Positions 26,601-37,102 of a DNA stretch of 64,000 bases are shown in pieces. The position numbers were made by a program, and so were the translations under genes. Below the pieces are notes generated by a model. That model had not been told where the DNA came from and made no database searches. It was given only the letters and a program-made list of their open reading frames with translations. This DNA is from Candidatus Binatia bacterium (GTDB taxonomy: Bacteria; Desulfobacterota; Binatia; HRBIN30): the NCBI GenBank assembly GCA_026004215.1, contig BPIR01000001.1, forward strand, positions 1,020,566 through 1,084,565, given 5' to 3'. The number at the start of each line of letters is the position of its first letter. The first letter of the stretch is position 1.

Positions 26601-27781
26601 GCTCGCAGCACCTCGCTTAGGATGTGCACGGCGCGATCAATTTCCTCTGCGGACACGATGAGGGGCGGCGCCAAACGCAAAACTCGCTCGGCTGTTCCAT
26701 TCACGATGAGCCCGCGCTCGCGACAGGCATCCACGATTGCGGCAACCGGGCCTTCGAACTCGACTCCGAGAAGCAAACCGTGCCCGCGTACTTGGCGAAT
26801 TTCCGGGCAGCCGCGTGCGAGCTCCTCCAAGCGGCCTTTCAGGTACTCCCCTTGGCGGCGGCAATTCTCCAGGACCCCTTCCTCCAGCAGTGTCCGCACT
26901 GTCGCTACGGCAGCCGCGCAAGCCAACGCGTTCCCTCCGAATGTCGACCCGTGAGCGCCCAACCCAAAACTTTCGGCTACCCCCGCCCGGGCCAGCATCG
27001 CACCGACCGGCACACCGTTTCCCAAGCCTTTGGCCAGAGTCGCAATATCCGGCTCCACGCCGAACAACTCGTAGCCGAAGAGGGTGCCCAGCCGGCCCAT
27101 GCCGGTTTGGACCTCATCCAAAATCAGCAACAACCCCTTGTCACTGCACCAACGGCGCACCCGCCGGAGATATTCCGGTTGAACGGGAATTACCCCGCCC
27201 TCAGCCTGAACGAGCTCCAGCATGACGGCCACAGTGCGGGTCGAGTACGCCGCTTCGAGTGCAGCCATGTCGTTGAACGGGACGTAACGGAACCCTTCGG
27301 GCAACGGCTGAAAACCTTGCCGCACCTTTTCCTGTCCGGTTGCCGTCAGTGTGGCCAAAGTGCGCCCGTGAAACGAGCCCAGCATGGTCAAGATCTCGAA
27401 ACGGCCACCCAGTCGCTCGCTGCCATATCGGCGTGCGAGCTTAATCGCGGCTTCGTTGGCCTCCGCACCGCTGTTGCACAAGAAGACGCGGCTGGCGAAC
27501 GAGTGGCGGCACAACAGCTCGGCAAGTTCCCCTTGGGGGGCGCTGTGATGCAAGTTCGACACGTGCAAGATCTTGCTCGCTTGCTCGACGATGGCTGCGG
27601 TCACCCGCGGGTGCGCGTGACCGAGGGCGGTAACCACCGTGGACGAAAAGAAATCCAGGTATTCCTTACCGTCTGCGTCCCACACACGGCAGCCCTCGCC
27701 CCGCACGAGCGCCAAGGGCGCCCGCGGGTACACGGGAAACAAATACCGTTCATTACGGGCAATGATTTCCATGCCGGTCAT
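26597..27781 (-). CDS. argD: Acetylornithine aminotransferase
   Basis: PLP-dependent class III aminotransferase converting N-acetylglutamate semialdehyde to acetylornithine; many such enzymes also serve lysine synthesis. It is 394 aa from ATG 27781 (MTGMEIIARNERYLF). Motifs include N-S-G-A-E-A-N-E-A-A-I-K-L-A-R, the cofactor-binding D-E-V-Q-T-G-M-G-R, and the PLP lysine in A-K-G-L-G-N-G-V-P-V-G-A. An upstream in-frame start at 27871 would run into argB and is less likely. It begins 34 bp after argB. Confidence 0.96.
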   Translation of the reverse strand: MTGMEIIARNERYLFPVYPRAPLALVRGEGCRVWDADGKEYLDFFSSTVVTALGHAHPRVTAAIVEQASKILHVSNLHHSAPQGELAELLCRHSFASRVFLCNSGAEANEAAIKLARRYGSERLGGRFEILTMLGSFHGRTLATLTATGQEKVRQGFQPLPEGFRYVPFNDMAALEAAYSTRTVAVMLELVQAEGGVIPVQPEYLRRVRRWCSDKGLLLILDEVQTGMGRLGTLFGYELFGVEPDIATLAKGLGNGVPVGAMLARAGVAESFGLGAHGSTFGGNALACAAAVATVRTLLEEGVLENCRRQGEYLKGRLEELARGCPEIRQVRGHGLLLGVEFEGPVAAIVDACRERGLIVNGTAERVLRLAPPLIVSAEEIDRAVHILSEVLRA

Positions 27782-27815
27782 GACATCCCGCTCGCCGTAC
27801 CGCGAACCCAGGCCG

Positions 27816-28763
<948 letters not shown>

Positions 28764-30077
28764 TTACAAAATATACCGGGACAGATCCTCGTTTTTGACG
28801 ATTTCGCCGAGCATCTCGCGCACGTACGCCGCGTCGATGACCACCTCGCGGCCGCTGAGTTCCGGGGCGTCGAAGGACAAATTCTCCAGCAGCCGTTCCA
28901 CAACCGTGTGCAGGCGGCGTGCCCCGATGTCTTCGGTCGAGCGATTGACCTCGGCCGCAATGGCGGCGATTTCCTCCACCGCATCTTGCGTGAACGAGAG
29001 TTTCACGTTCTCCGTGGCGAGCAGCGCGACGTACTGTTTCAAGAGCGCGTTTTGGGGCTCGGTGAGGATGCGCACGAAGTCTTCCTTTGTCAGTGGATCG
29101 AGCTCCACGCGGATCGGGAAACGGCCCTGGAACTCCGGGATCAGGTCCGACGGTTTCGCAATGTGAAACGCCCCGGACGCGATAAAAAGGATATGGTCCG
29201 TGCGAACCATTCCGTATTTCGTGCTCACGGTGCTGCCTTCGATGAGGGGCAGTAAATCCCGCTGTACGCCTTGCCGCGACACGTCCGGCGCGCCGGCGGT
29301 TTCGCGGCCGGCAATCTTGTCGATCTCGTCAATGAACACGATACCGGTTTCTTCGACGCGCCGAATCGCCTCCTTGGTCACCCATTCCATGTCGATCAGC
29401 TTCCCTGCTTCTTCGTTTGTCAGGTAGTCGAGCGCATCGTCAATGCGCATGCGTTCCTTGGTCGTCTGTTTCGGTCCCATGGAGGAAAACAACTCCTTGA
29501 GTTGCGACTCCATGCCTTCCATACCCTGGGGAGCGAACACCTCCACCATGGGAAAGGCAGACTTCGTGACTTCGATTTCCACGATCCGGTCGTCGAGTTG
29601 GCCCGCGCGCAGCATCCTGCGAAATTTTTCGCGGGTCGCCTCTTGAGATTCGTCGTCCCGCGAGCCGGGAAGCAGCAAGTCCAAAATGCGTTCTTCCGCC
29701 AGCTCCTCCGCCCGTAACCGAACCTTTTCTTCCTCTTCGTCCTTCACCATTTTTACGGCGAGGTCGGTCAGGTCACGAATGATCGACTCGACGTCGCGCC
29801 CCACGTAGCCCACTTCCGTAAACTTCGATGCCTCGACCTTGATGAAGGGTGCTTGGGCGAGTTTGGCGAGACGCCGGGAAATCTCCGTCTTGCCCACCCC
29901 CGTGGGCCCGATCATGATGATGTTCTTCGGTGTAATTTCATCGCGCAGTTCTTCTGGCACTTGCAGGCGCCTCCACCGGTTGCGCAACGCCACCGCCACC
30001 GCCCGCTTGGCCTTGCGCTGACCGACAATGTAGCGGTCCAGTTCCGACACGATTTCCCGCGGCGTCATGTAACTCAT
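28764..30077 (-). CDS. hslU: HslU ATPase of the HslVU protease
   Basis: AAA+ unfoldase that feeds substrates to the HslV peptidase. It is 437 aa with the Walker A motif G-P-T-G-V-G-K-T near residue 57, [11 protein letters not shown], an intermediate domain rich in charged residues around 110-230, Walker B V-F-I-D-E-I-D-K, and the C-terminal tail that docks into HslV (ending R-Y-I-L). The start is 55 bp after hslV. Confidence 0.97.
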   Translation of the reverse strand: MSYMTPREIVSELDRYIVGQRKAKRAVAVALRNRWRRLQVPEELRDEITPKNIIMIGPTGVGKTEISRRLAKLAQAPFIKVEASKFTEVGYVGRDVESIIRDLTDLAVKMVKDEEEEKVRLRAEELAEERILDLLLPGSRDDESQEATREKFRRMLRAGQLDDRIVEIEVTKSAFPMVEVFAPQGMEGMESQLKELFSSMGPKQTTKERMRIDDALDYLTNEEAGKLIDMEWVTKEAIRRVEETGIVFIDEIDKIAGRETAGAPDVSRQGVQRDLLPLIEGSTVSTKYGMVRTDHILFIASGAFHIAKPSDLIPEFQGRFPIRVELDPLTKEDFVRILTEPQNALLKQYVALLATENVKLSFTQDAVEEIAAIAAEVNRSTEDIGARRLHTVVERLLENLSFDAPELSGREVVIDAAYVREMLGEIVKNEDLSRYIL

Positions 30078-30132
30078 CGCTCCCCTTTGCTATCACGCGC
30101 GCCTTGCAGCGCAATGCCGCTTCGGGACCGCC

Positions 30133-30669
30133 TCAGAGCTGCTCCAGCACAATGCTGTCATTGGTGTACACGCAAATGCTTGCGGCAATCCGCATGGCCT
30201 CGCGGGCAATGTCTACCGCGCCGAGCGGGCTGTGTTGCATGAGAGCGCGGGCTGCAGCGACGGCGTAATTTCCGCCCGAGCCGATCCCGACAACCGGTTC
30301 ATCCGGCTCGATGACATCCCCACTACCCGAGAGCATCAGCACCGTGTCGCGGTCCGCCACCAGCAGGAGAGCTTCGAGCCGGCGCAAGAGCCGATCCGTG
30401 CGCCAGTCCTTGGCGAGCTCCACCGCTGCCCGCCGCAGGTTCCCTTGGTGCTGGTCGAGCTGACGCTCGAAGCGTTCGAACAGTGTGAACGCATCCGCGG
30501 TTGCGCCCGCGAATCCGGCGAGTACCGTCTCCCGGTACAAGCGGCGAACTTTGCGCGCGTGGCTTTTCACCACGGTGGGGCCCAGGCTGACTTGTCCGTC
30601 CCCGGCCATGACAGTGACCCCTCGGTGCCGCAGCGCCAGGATCGTGGTTCCGTGTATTTTCGGCGCCAT
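30133..30669 (-). CDS. hslV: HslV peptidase of the HslVU protease
   Basis: Proteasome-beta-like threonine peptidase. The 178-aa precursor keeps a short propeptide (M-A-P-K-I-H-G) before the T-T-I-L sequence whose first Thr becomes the catalytic N-terminus. [11 protein letters not shown], the [13 protein letters not shown] segment and G-S-G-G-N-Y-A follow. It starts 18 bp after xerC and directly precedes its ATPase partner hslU. Confidence 0.97.
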   Translation of the reverse strand: MAPKIHGTTILALRHRGVTVMAGDGQVSLGPTVVKSHARKVRRLYRETVLAGFAGATADAFTLFERFERQLDQHQGNLRRAAVELAKDWRTDRLLRRLEALLLVADRDTVLMLSGSGDVIEPDEPVVGIGSGGNYAVAAARALMQHSPLGAVDIAREAMRIAASICVYTNDSIVLEQL

Positions 30670-30687
30670 GGAATCCTCCTCTCGAGC

Positions 30688-31611
30688 TCACATCTTGCCC
30701 GCTCGCGGATGGGCTTTGTCGTACACTTGCATGAGATAATCCAGGTTCAAATGCGTGTAACGCTGTGTGGTCGACAGGCTGGCGTGCCCGAGGAGTTCTT
30801 GAATGGCTCGCAAATCCGCCCCAGCGTTGAGCAAGTGCGTGGCAAAACTGTGCCGCACGGCGTGCGGGCTAATTTTCGTGGCCAGCCCGGCGGCGCGCAC
30901 GTAGTAGTCGAGCCGGCGCGCCACGGAGCGAGTAGTCAAGCGCCGGCCGCGCCGGTTGAGGAAGACGGCTTGCCGATCCACAACCCCGCGACGACACAGC
31001 CGTGGGATGGCGGCCCGGTAGCGATCCAGCGCGGCCAGCGCCTTCTCGCCAATCGGCACGATGCGCTCCTTGGCACCCTTCCCGTGCACCCGCACCATTT
31101 GGAGTCGCACGTCGAGGTCCGTCCAATCCAAACGCACCAGCTCGCTCACCCGCAAACCACAGGAGTACAACACCTCGAGCAACGCTGCATCGCGCAGCCG
31201 CAGCGGCTCGTCGCCTTCCACGGCATCGAGCAAGCGAAAGGTGTCGTCCACCGTGAGATGGTTGGGGAGCTTTTGCTCCAAGCGCGGCGCCTGCAACGCA
31301 GCCACAGGGTCGTGTTCGAGCCACTGCTGCGCGCAAGCAAACCGAAAGAACGCCTTGAGCGACGACAGCTTGCGGGCAACCGAACTTTTACGGTGCCGCG
31401 CCAGCAACCAAGCAAGAAAACATTGTACGTGCTCGCGCTGGAGGACATCCAACGCGATGGCCTCGGTTGGGGAACCGAGTTGCTCTTCCATGTACGCCGC
31501 AAATTGCGCCAGGTCGGCCAGGTACGCTCGCACGGTGTGCGCGGACGCGTTGCGTTCTGCTGTGAGAACTCGGCGAAATTTTTCCACTGCGTGCCCGAGC
31601 GTCATTCCCAT
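30688..31611 (-). CDS. xerC: XerC-type tyrosine recombinase
   Basis: Site-specific recombinase that resolves chromosome dimers at dif with XerD. It is 307 aa from ATG 31611 (an ATG two codons later is also possible). The N-terminal SAM-like core-binding domain spans residues about 1-95. The catalytic domain has the full set: R in S-C-G-L-R-V-S-E-L, K in H-G-K-G-A-K-E-R, H-A-V-R-H-S-F-A-T-H, H in L-L-G-H-A-S-L-S-T-T-Q and the nucleophile in R-Y-T-H. It is the first gene of the eight-gene operon. Its housekeeping context, not a mobile one, favours a chromosomal XerC. Confidence 0.93.
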   Translation of the reverse strand: MGMTLGHAVEKFRRVLTAERNASAHTVRAYLADLAQFAAYMEEQLGSPTEAIALDVLQREHVQCFLAWLLARHRKSSVARKLSSLKAFFRFACAQQWLEHDPVAALQAPRLEQKLPNHLTVDDTFRLLDAVEGDEPLRLRDAALLEVLYSCGLRVSELVRLDWTDLDVRLQMVRVHGKGAKERIVPIGEKALAALDRYRAAIPRLCRRGVVDRQAVFLNRRGRRLTTRSVARRLDYYVRAAGLATKISPHAVRHSFATHLLNAGADLRAIQELLGHASLSTTQRYTHLNLDYLMQVYDKAHPRAGKM

Positions 31612-31850
31612 CACCTCATCCAGCCACGGCAACCGATCCTGTATGCTACCAGCAGTGCGAGTGAAGGGCAAAGCGAACCTCTCCGGGCTTTTTCCATGCG
31701 TTGCCTGCCTCTGGAACGAGATCCCAGCCCTGCAGGCATGGCCGGGCAGGAATCCTGGCGGAGGTTCGGCTTCGGAGCTGTTCTTACGCAACGCCGAGGG
31801 GAGGGAGCATGCTACATGGGACCCGAAGATCCTGCAAAGGAGGGCGATCA

Positions 31851-32387
31851 ATGGAAGAGAAACCAGGGTCGGCAAAACAACCGATTCTCGCAGGCGCAAG
31901 CCCTGAAGAAAGGGATCCGAGCCGCTGGCCGGATTCGTACTTCGACCCGCTCGAACGCATTTTGCGGGCGAGCATCGAACGCGCGGGAGCGGCGGTGCAG
32001 GAAACCTTCGGGCGTCCGGAACGGCAAATGACTGCGCGGGAATTCGTTCAATTTTGGAATGGCTGCCGTTTAAAAGCCATGGCGACTGTGGGGCCCAGCG
32101 GAGCGCCGCACATCGCACCGGTGCATGCGGAGTTTGCCAATGGCCAATTGTATTCCACCATTTACGTCGATGCGCAGAGGCGACGTGACTTGGCCGCCAA
32201 TCCGCGAGTCGCGCTCACCACTTGGGACGCTGCCGGAGCGGTCGCCATCGTTCACGGGAGGGCAGTGGAAGTTCCGGGCAGCGAGCGAGGCAGTCGCCCC
32301 GGGGCGAGTGGAAAGCGGCGGCGGACCGTGTTGTTGCGCATTGACATCCACCGGATTTACGCCATGAAGGGACGCGACCGCACTTGA
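31851..32387 (+). CDS. Pyridoxamine-5'-phosphate-oxidase-fold protein
   Basis: A 178-aa split-beta-barrel protein. The ATG at 31851 follows AAAGGAGG by 6 nt. After about 65 residues of polar, helical N-terminus comes the PPOX core (R-L-K-A-M-A-T-V-G-P-S-G-A-P-H-I-A-P-V, then Y-S-T-I-Y-V-D-A-Q-R-R-R-D-L-A-A-N-P-R-V-A-L-T), a pattern shared by FMN-, F420- and heme-binding members. The substrate is unknown. It is divergent from xerC and the first gene of a plus-strand run. Confidence 0.82.
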   Translation: MEEKPGSAKQPILAGASPEERDPSRWPDSYFDPLERILRASIERAGAAVQETFGRPERQMTAREFVQFWNGCRLKAMATVGPSGAPHIAPVHAEFANGQLYSTIYVDAQRRRDLAANPRVALTTWDAAGAVAIVHGRAVEVPGSERGSRPGASGKRRRTVLLRIDIHRIYAMKGRDRT

Positions 32388-32412
32388 TTCTCAAGCGCGC
32401 CCCGAGCAGGAA

Positions 32413-33513
32413 ATGGCAACGATGAGTGAAACTCGACTCGTAGATCCACCCGAAACAATCCCCATCCGGCCAGACGAAGACTTCGACCATCAGCGCCTGG
32501 CCGATTTTTTACGCGGAAAGTTACCCGGATCCGAGGGTGCGCTCGAGGTCGTACAGTTTGCCGGTGGCCACGCCAATCTCACCTACCTCCTCCGCTACCC
32601 GGGCGTGGAATACGTCTTGCGGCGCCCTCCGATCGGGCCAGTCGCGCCCGGCGCACACGACATGGGCCGGGAGTATCGGTGCCTTTCGGTGTTGTATCGC
32701 GCATATCCCCTGGCACCGCGCGCGTACCTGTTTTGTGAGGACCCGACCATCATTGGCGCTCCCTTTTTCGTGATGGAGCGCCGTTATGGAACGGTGGTGC
32801 GCCGTGTCATACCCGACAAGTGGGGGGGCGGAAAGGACCCGGTGGTGAACCGGAAGATCAGCGAGGTACTGATTGACGCCTTAGCGGATCTCCACGCCGT
32901 GGATCCGGCCAGCGTGGGCTTGGACAAAATTGGTCGGCCCGAGGGCTTCCTCGCTCGCCAAGTGGATGGTTGGATGGCTCGCTTCGAGCGCGCCAAAACG
33001 AAGGAAATTCCCCTGGCAATCGAGCTCCATGAGTGGCTGCGCCGGCACATGCCCGATTCACCACGCCCGACGTTGTTGCACAACGACTGGCGGCTGGACA
33101 ACATGATGTTGGCCGACGACGATCCCGGTCGCTGCGTCGCCGTGTTCGACTGGGACATGTGTACCGTGGGCGATCCGCTTTGCGACCTCGGCACGTTGCT
33201 CACCGCGTGGATCGAGGAGCGTGAAGCCCCCGGTGGAACTTCCGCCGGGCCGGTGGGTATGCCCTCGAACACTCCGGGGTTCATGACCCGCGCCGAGGCC
33301 GTCGTACGCTATGGGAAGCGCCACAACGTGGACGTCAGCAACGTCCCATACTATTACGTGTTCGGGCTGTTCAAAATGGCGGTCGTCCTCCAACAAATTT
33401 ACCATCGCTATCACCTCGGTCAGACCAAGGACGAGCGCTTCCGTGGTTTTGAGCAAGCAGCCGAATTCCTCTTCTACCGCGCTCGCGAGGCCGCCGAGCG
33501 AGGCACCGTTTGA
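32413..33513 (+). CDS. Phosphotransferase family (APH-like) protein
   Basis: A 366-aa protein-kinase-like-fold enzyme of the aminoglycoside-phosphotransferase superfamily. The subgroup is usually annotated next to acyl-CoA dehydrogenases (ACAD10/11 N-domain-like). Seen are the nucleotide-binding strand (F-A-G-G-H-A-N-L-T-Y-L-L), the catalytic loop L-L-H-N-D-W-R-L-D-N-M-M-L near residue 220 and the metal-binding V-F-D-W-D-M-C-T-V-G-D-P. Human ACAD10/11 relatives phosphorylate 4-hydroxyacyl-CoAs, so an acyl-CoA substrate is plausible; antibiotic resistance is not indicated. ATG at 32413 or 32422. Confidence 0.88.
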   Translation: MATMSETRLVDPPETIPIRPDEDFDHQRLADFLRGKLPGSEGALEVVQFAGGHANLTYLLRYPGVEYVLRRPPIGPVAPGAHDMGREYRCLSVLYRAYPLAPRAYLFCEDPTIIGAPFFVMERRYGTVVRRVIPDKWGGGKDPVVNRKISEVLIDALADLHAVDPASVGLDKIGRPEGFLARQVDGWMARFERAKTKEIPLAIELHEWLRRHMPDSPRPTLLHNDWRLDNMMLADDDPGRCVAVFDWDMCTVGDPLCDLGTLLTAWIEEREAPGGTSAGPVGMPSNTPGFMTRAEAVVRYGKRHNVDVSNVPYYYVFGLFKMAVVLQQIYHRYHLGQTKDERFRGFEQAAEFLFYRAREAAERGTV

Positions 33514-33523
33514 GTCGAGGCCG

Positions 33524-34228
33524 ATGCCGATGCCCAAAGTTACGCTGTACCAATTCGCCATCTCCCCATTTTGCGACAAAGTGCGACGCGTGTTGGCATT
33601 CAAAAGGATTCCGTTCGAGATTTACGAGTGGCCGCTGACGGAAGTACCCCGAATCCAGGAGCGCAATCCCACCGGCAAGCTACCCTTTATCGAATGGGAT
33701 GGCGAAATTGTTGCGGACTCCACCGACATTGCGTTGGCTGTGGAAGAACGGGTTCCTGAGCCGCCCCTGCTCCCCAAAGATCCGCACCAGCGTGCGATCG
33801 CGCTGGCGCTCGAAGACTGGGCAGACGAGTCACTGTACTTTTACGAGATGTGCCTGCGCTTCGGTGAGGAAGATTTCGAGCGCACCTACGAAAAGCTAGC
33901 CGCGGGCTTGCCCGAGGATTTGCGAGCAATGATGGCACCCATGCTGCGGGAGAATTTCCGCCAGGTCACCTCGACCCAAGGCATTGGCCGGAAATCACCT
34001 GCCCAACTGGCCCGCGACGTAGACCGCTTGTTTACCACGATCGAAGAGCTGCAACGACCCACCGGTTTTGTCGTCGGCTCGAGTTTGACCCTGGCGGACA
34101 TCGCGATCGTTTGCCAGGCAGAGTGCATCGGGGATTCTCGAATTGGTGCGGAAGCTTTAGCGCGGCGGCCCGCCTTGCAAGCGTATTTCCGCCGGGTGGA
34201 CGAACTCACTCAGGCACAACGGGTCTGA
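33524..34228 (+). CDS. Glutathione S-transferase family protein
   Basis: A 234-aa GST-like protein starting 10 bp after the phosphotransferase gene (ATG 33524, with a second ATG at 33530). The N-terminal thioredoxin-like domain shows Y-Q-F-A-I-S-P-F-C-D-K-V-R-R near residue 10-20 and N-P-T-G-K-L-P-F-I-E-W-D-G with the cis-Pro. A-D-S-T-D-I-A is the glutathione-contacting segment. The C-terminal helical domain ends with S-S-L-T-L-A-D-I-A. The S-P-F-C motif suggests a Cys or Ser active site as in Omega or beta classes. The substrate is unknown. Confidence 0.88.
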   Translation: MPMPKVTLYQFAISPFCDKVRRVLAFKRIPFEIYEWPLTEVPRIQERNPTGKLPFIEWDGEIVADSTDIALAVEERVPEPPLLPKDPHQRAIALALEDWADESLYFYEMCLRFGEEDFERTYEKLAAGLPEDLRAMMAPMLRENFRQVTSTQGIGRKSPAQLARDVDRLFTTIEELQRPTGFVVGSSLTLADIAIVCQAECIGDSRIGAEALARRPALQAYFRRVDELTQAQRV

Positions 34229-34235
34229 CGCACCG

Positions 34236-34541
34236 ATGAGCGCGGCGAACGAAGTGCCACCCATCGATATCGAAAAAGTGCGTCGCCGCTGGGCTGAGCG
34301 TGGGTTCAGTTGTGCGGTCTGGATCGACGCCCCGGGCCAGGAATGGCGTAACTTTTTGCACGCCACGGATGAATTGGTGATGCCCATCGAAGGCCAAATC
34401 GAGCTCGAGTTCGGCGGGCGTGTCATTCGCCCAGCAATTGGGGAGGAAGTCTTGATCCCTGCCTGCACGCTGCACACGGTGCGCAACATTGGCCGGGGAA
34501 TTTCCCGCTGGCTCTACGGTTACAAGGGCCGATCCGGCTGA
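34236..34541 (+). CDS. Small cupin-domain protein
   Basis: A 101-aa single cupin barrel, 7 bp after the GST gene. Visible cupin features are D-E-L-V-M-P-I-E-G-Q-I-E-L-E-F-G-G and the second motif P-A-C-T-L-H-T-V-R-N. The first motif has lost the usual His pair (A-T-D-E-L-V in place of H-x-H), so metal binding would rely on other residues and is doubtful. The function is unknown; it could be a binding or isomerase-type cupin. Confidence 0.75.
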   Translation: MSAANEVPPIDIEKVRRRWAERGFSCAVWIDAPGQEWRNFLHATDELVMPIEGQIELEFGGRVIRPAIGEEVLIPACTLHTVRNIGRGISRWLYGYKGRSG

Positions 34542-34615
34542 GCGCTAGCTCGGTCTGCCCGCGGGCGCAGCAGGTCGGGATAAAAATCACCGCAATCCAT
34601 ACAAAGGAGAACGCC

Positions 34616-35167
34616 GTGGCTCGACTGCCGTATCCTGAGGTTACCGCCCTACCCCAAGATGTGCGCGATGCCCTGGAGCAGCTACCCGTGCAGCTCAACG
34701 TGTTCCGAATGCTCGCGCATGCAGCCACGTGTTTTCGGCCGTGGTTGCGATTGGGAACCGCCATCCTCAACGAACTGGAGCTGGATGCGCGGTTGCGGGA
34801 GCTGGTCATCCTCGCTGTCGCACGCGAGACGACCTGCACTTACGAATGGCAGCAACACGCTGCCTTGGCCCGGCTCGTGGGAGTGACGGATGCTCAACTG
34901 GCCGCCGTGGAATGCGGCGACGACCGCGCGGCGTGCTTTTCCGATCTGGAGCAGCTCGTCCTCGATACGGCCAAAGGGCTACTGAAAAACGCACGGCTCG
35001 GCGACGAGATCTGGCAGCGCTTGGTTCGGGCTTTTTCTCCGCGCCAAATCGTCGAGCTGTGCTTGGTCGTCGGCTTTTATGCCATGCTGGCGCGGGTACT
35101 CGAGACCACGGAGGTCGACTTAGACGCCCCCTTTGCCGACACGCTCAAGGGGACCCGAAAACAATAA
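34616..35167 (+). CDS. Carboxymuconolactone-decarboxylase family (AhpD-like fold) protein
   Basis: A 183-aa helical protein from a GTG with an AAAGGAG site upstream. It shows the CMD pattern E-L-D-A-R-L-R-E-L-V-I-L-A-V-A-R...Y-E-W-Q-Q-H-A-A-L-A-R-L-V-G-V. The AhpD redox motif C-x-x-C is absent: only one Cys (T-T-C-T-Y-E-W) precedes the His, so it is not a disulfide reductase of the AhpD kind. The Glu/Trp/His arrangement matches decarboxylase-like or unknown-function members. It lies 9 bp upstream of the D-threonine-aldolase-like gene. Confidence 0.85.
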   Translation: MARLPYPEVTALPQDVRDALEQLPVQLNVFRMLAHAATCFRPWLRLGTAILNELELDARLRELVILAVARETTCTYEWQQHAALARLVGVTDAQLAAVECGDDRAACFSDLEQLVLDTAKGLLKNARLGDEIWQRLVRAFSPRQIVELCLVVGFYAMLARVLETTEVDLDAPFADTLKGTRKQ

Positions 35168-35176
35168 GGCGCCGTC

Positions 35177-36163
35177 ATGCGCATCGAAGACCTGGCCACT
35201 CCGGCGCTCGTCGCGGATCTCACCCTTTTGCTGGAGAACTTACGCGCCATGGCGGAGCACCTGCCCGGAAAGCGCTTGCGCCCGCACGTAAAGGCACACA
35301 AATGCACGGCTTTGGCCAAGCTACAACGGCAACACGGGCACCGTGGGTTTTGCTGCGCCACGGTGCGGGAGGCGGAAGGCTTGGCGCTCGCCGGGCTCGG
35401 TGAAGACGTGCTGCTGGCCAACGAAATTGTAGACTCCGAGCGGCTTGCCCGTTTGCGTCACTGGCCGGTGATCATTGCCGTCGACTCAGAGGAAACCATT
35501 CATGCTGCCGCCAGAGCGGGCGTGCAACGCGTCTTGATTGACGTGAATGTGGGCCTTCCTCGCTGTGGATGCGCGCCGGAGCAAGCGGGCCGACTCGCGC
35601 AGCATGCGCGGCAGGCTGGTCTCGTCGTGGAGGGCGTAATGGGGTACGAAGGCCACGCGGTCGGCCTTCCAGACCGGCTGCTGCGTCAAGAACTTTGTGA
35701 ACAAGCCATGCAGCGGTTGCTCGCCGCGCACCATGAGGTCGGTGGGTCCATTGTATCCGCGGGAGGGACCGGCACGTTCGACCTCAACCGCTGGGCAACA
35801 GAAATTCAAGCAGGATCGTACGTGTTCATGGATACGCATTACGCCAAGCTCGGGCTACCGTTTCGGCAAGCGTTGTTCGTTTGGTCTACGGTGGTTTCCG
35901 CCAGTACTGGGTGGGCAGTGGCAGACTGCGGACTCAAGGCGCTCGGAATGGATCACGGTAACCCGGCCATCGAGGGGGCAGAAGTGCTGTTTTGCTCCGA
36001 TGAACACGTCACCTTCGTGCCCTCCGCGCGCGTGCGCGTGGGGGAGAAAATCCGAGTGTGGCCCGCACACGTGGATCCCACGGTGGCGTACCACGAGCGA
36101 CTGTATCTGGTGGAAAACGGGCAGATCGTCGAGCAGTGGCCAATCGATTTGCGCGGCTGGTAA
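35177..36163 (+). CDS. DSD1/D-threonine-aldolase-like PLP enzyme
   Basis: A 328-aa fold-type III (alanine-racemase-like) PLP enzyme. The PLP lysine is K39 in R-P-H-V-K-A-H-K. The phosphate-binding region reads S-A-G-G-T-G-T-F, and the C-terminal beta domain carries P-A-H-V-D-P-T. In this family the metal is held by H-x-C in eukaryotic D-serine dehydratase and by H-x-D in D-threonine aldolase. Here it is H298-x-D300, favouring D-threonine-aldolase-like metal chemistry on a beta-hydroxy D-amino acid. It lies inside a plus-strand run of metabolic genes. Confidence 0.85.
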   Translation: MRIEDLATPALVADLTLLLENLRAMAEHLPGKRLRPHVKAHKCTALAKLQRQHGHRGFCCATVREAEGLALAGLGEDVLLANEIVDSERLARLRHWPVIIAVDSEETIHAAARAGVQRVLIDVNVGLPRCGCAPEQAGRLAQHARQAGLVVEGVMGYEGHAVGLPDRLLRQELCEQAMQRLLAAHHEVGGSIVSAGGTGTFDLNRWATEIQAGSYVFMDTHYAKLGLPFRQALFVWSTVVSASTGWAVADCGLKALGMDHGNPAIEGAEVLFCSDEHVTFVPSARVRVGEKIRVWPAHVDPTVAYHERLYLVENGQIVEQWPIDLRGW

Positions 36164-36259
36164 AAGCGTGCAGCACTGGAAGCGGAACGAGCACGAACAA
36201 AGCGAACTCCGTTGCTTGAGAGCTGGGTCCGCGCTAGCGCGAAGCCAGCGGAGGCGTCG

Positions 36260-37084
36260 ATGGCATACGAGCAGATTCTTTATACGACAGATGGTCCGGT
36301 CGCGACGATCACCCTGAACCGGCCCGAAAAACTCAACGCTTGGACCTTGCGGATGGGGTTCGAGGTGCGCCATGCCATGTGGCGCGCAGAGAGGGATGCG
36401 CAGGTCCGAGTCATTGTCGTTACCGGTGCTGGTCGCGGGTACTGCGCCGGCGCCGACATGGACTTTCTGCAGGCGGTGCAATCCGGCGCGTCCGCCCCGG
36501 AGACCACTCCTCCAGAACTTGCTGTGGAATTCGACCCAGCACTGCCGCCGATTTACCGGGGGGAATACACGTATCCGATGGGTCTGACCAAGCCCGTCAT
36601 CGGAGCCATCAACGGTGTCGCGGCTGGACTCGGTGCCACCTATCCGCTCTTCTACGACATTCGGGTGGCCTCCTCCCACGCACGGTTTGCCTTTCTTTTT
36701 CCCAAGCGCGGGCTGATTGCGGAGCATGGTTCTGCTTGGCTGCTTCCCCGCTTGGTCGGCCACGCTCGTGCGCTGGATCTACTGTTCACGGGCCGGTTCG
36801 TCGACGCCGACGAGGCCTTGGCTATGGGGTTGGTCAGCCGCGTCTTCCCTCACGACACCTTCACCACCGAGGTTTTTGCGCTGGCACAGGAGCTCGCCAC
36901 ACAGTGCTCGCCGCGCTCGCTGAAAATCATGAAACAGCAATTGTGGCGGGATCAGTTTGGCGACCTGGCCAGCGCCATCGACAACGCCGATCGCGAGATG
37001 TTGGCGTGTTTTGCCACTAACGATTTTCGCGAGGGAGTCGCAGCGTTTCTCGAGCGGCGCGCTCCGCGCTTCACCGGCAACTAA
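36260..37084 (+). CDS. Enoyl-CoA hydratase/isomerase family protein
   Basis: A 274-aa crotonase-fold protein from ATG 36260 (GGAGG 4 nt upstream); an earlier frame from 36212 is not supported. Motifs are I-T-L-N-R-P-E-K-L-N-A-W, the oxyanion-hole segment Y-C-A-G-A-D-M-D near residue 70 and the second oxyanion strand N-G-V-A-A-G-L-G-A-T near 120. The Glu pair of classical hydratases is not obvious: the region reads F-L-F-P-K-R-G-L-I-A-E-H-G-S-A-W, with one Glu (A-E-H-G). It could be a hydratase, isomerase or other crotonase. It precedes the rhomboid gene by 18 bp. Confidence 0.9.
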   Translation: MAYEQILYTTDGPVATITLNRPEKLNAWTLRMGFEVRHAMWRAERDAQVRVIVVTGAGRGYCAGADMDFLQAVQSGASAPETTPPELAVEFDPALPPIYRGEYTYPMGLTKPVIGAINGVAAGLGATYPLFYDIRVASSHARFAFLFPKRGLIAEHGSAWLLPRLVGHARALDLLFTGRFVDADEALAMGLVSRVFPHDTFTTEVFALAQELATQCSPRSLKIMKQQLWRDQFGDLASAIDNADREMLACFATNDFREGVAAFLERRAPRFTGN

Positions 37085-37102
37085 AGCGCGACTGGGGGCA
37101 CG

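Noticed and set aside
30688..31611. Tyrosine recombinase as sign of an integron or integrative element
   Set aside because: It heads a housekeeping operon with hslVU and arg genes and has XerC motifs; no att sites or cargo genes seen.
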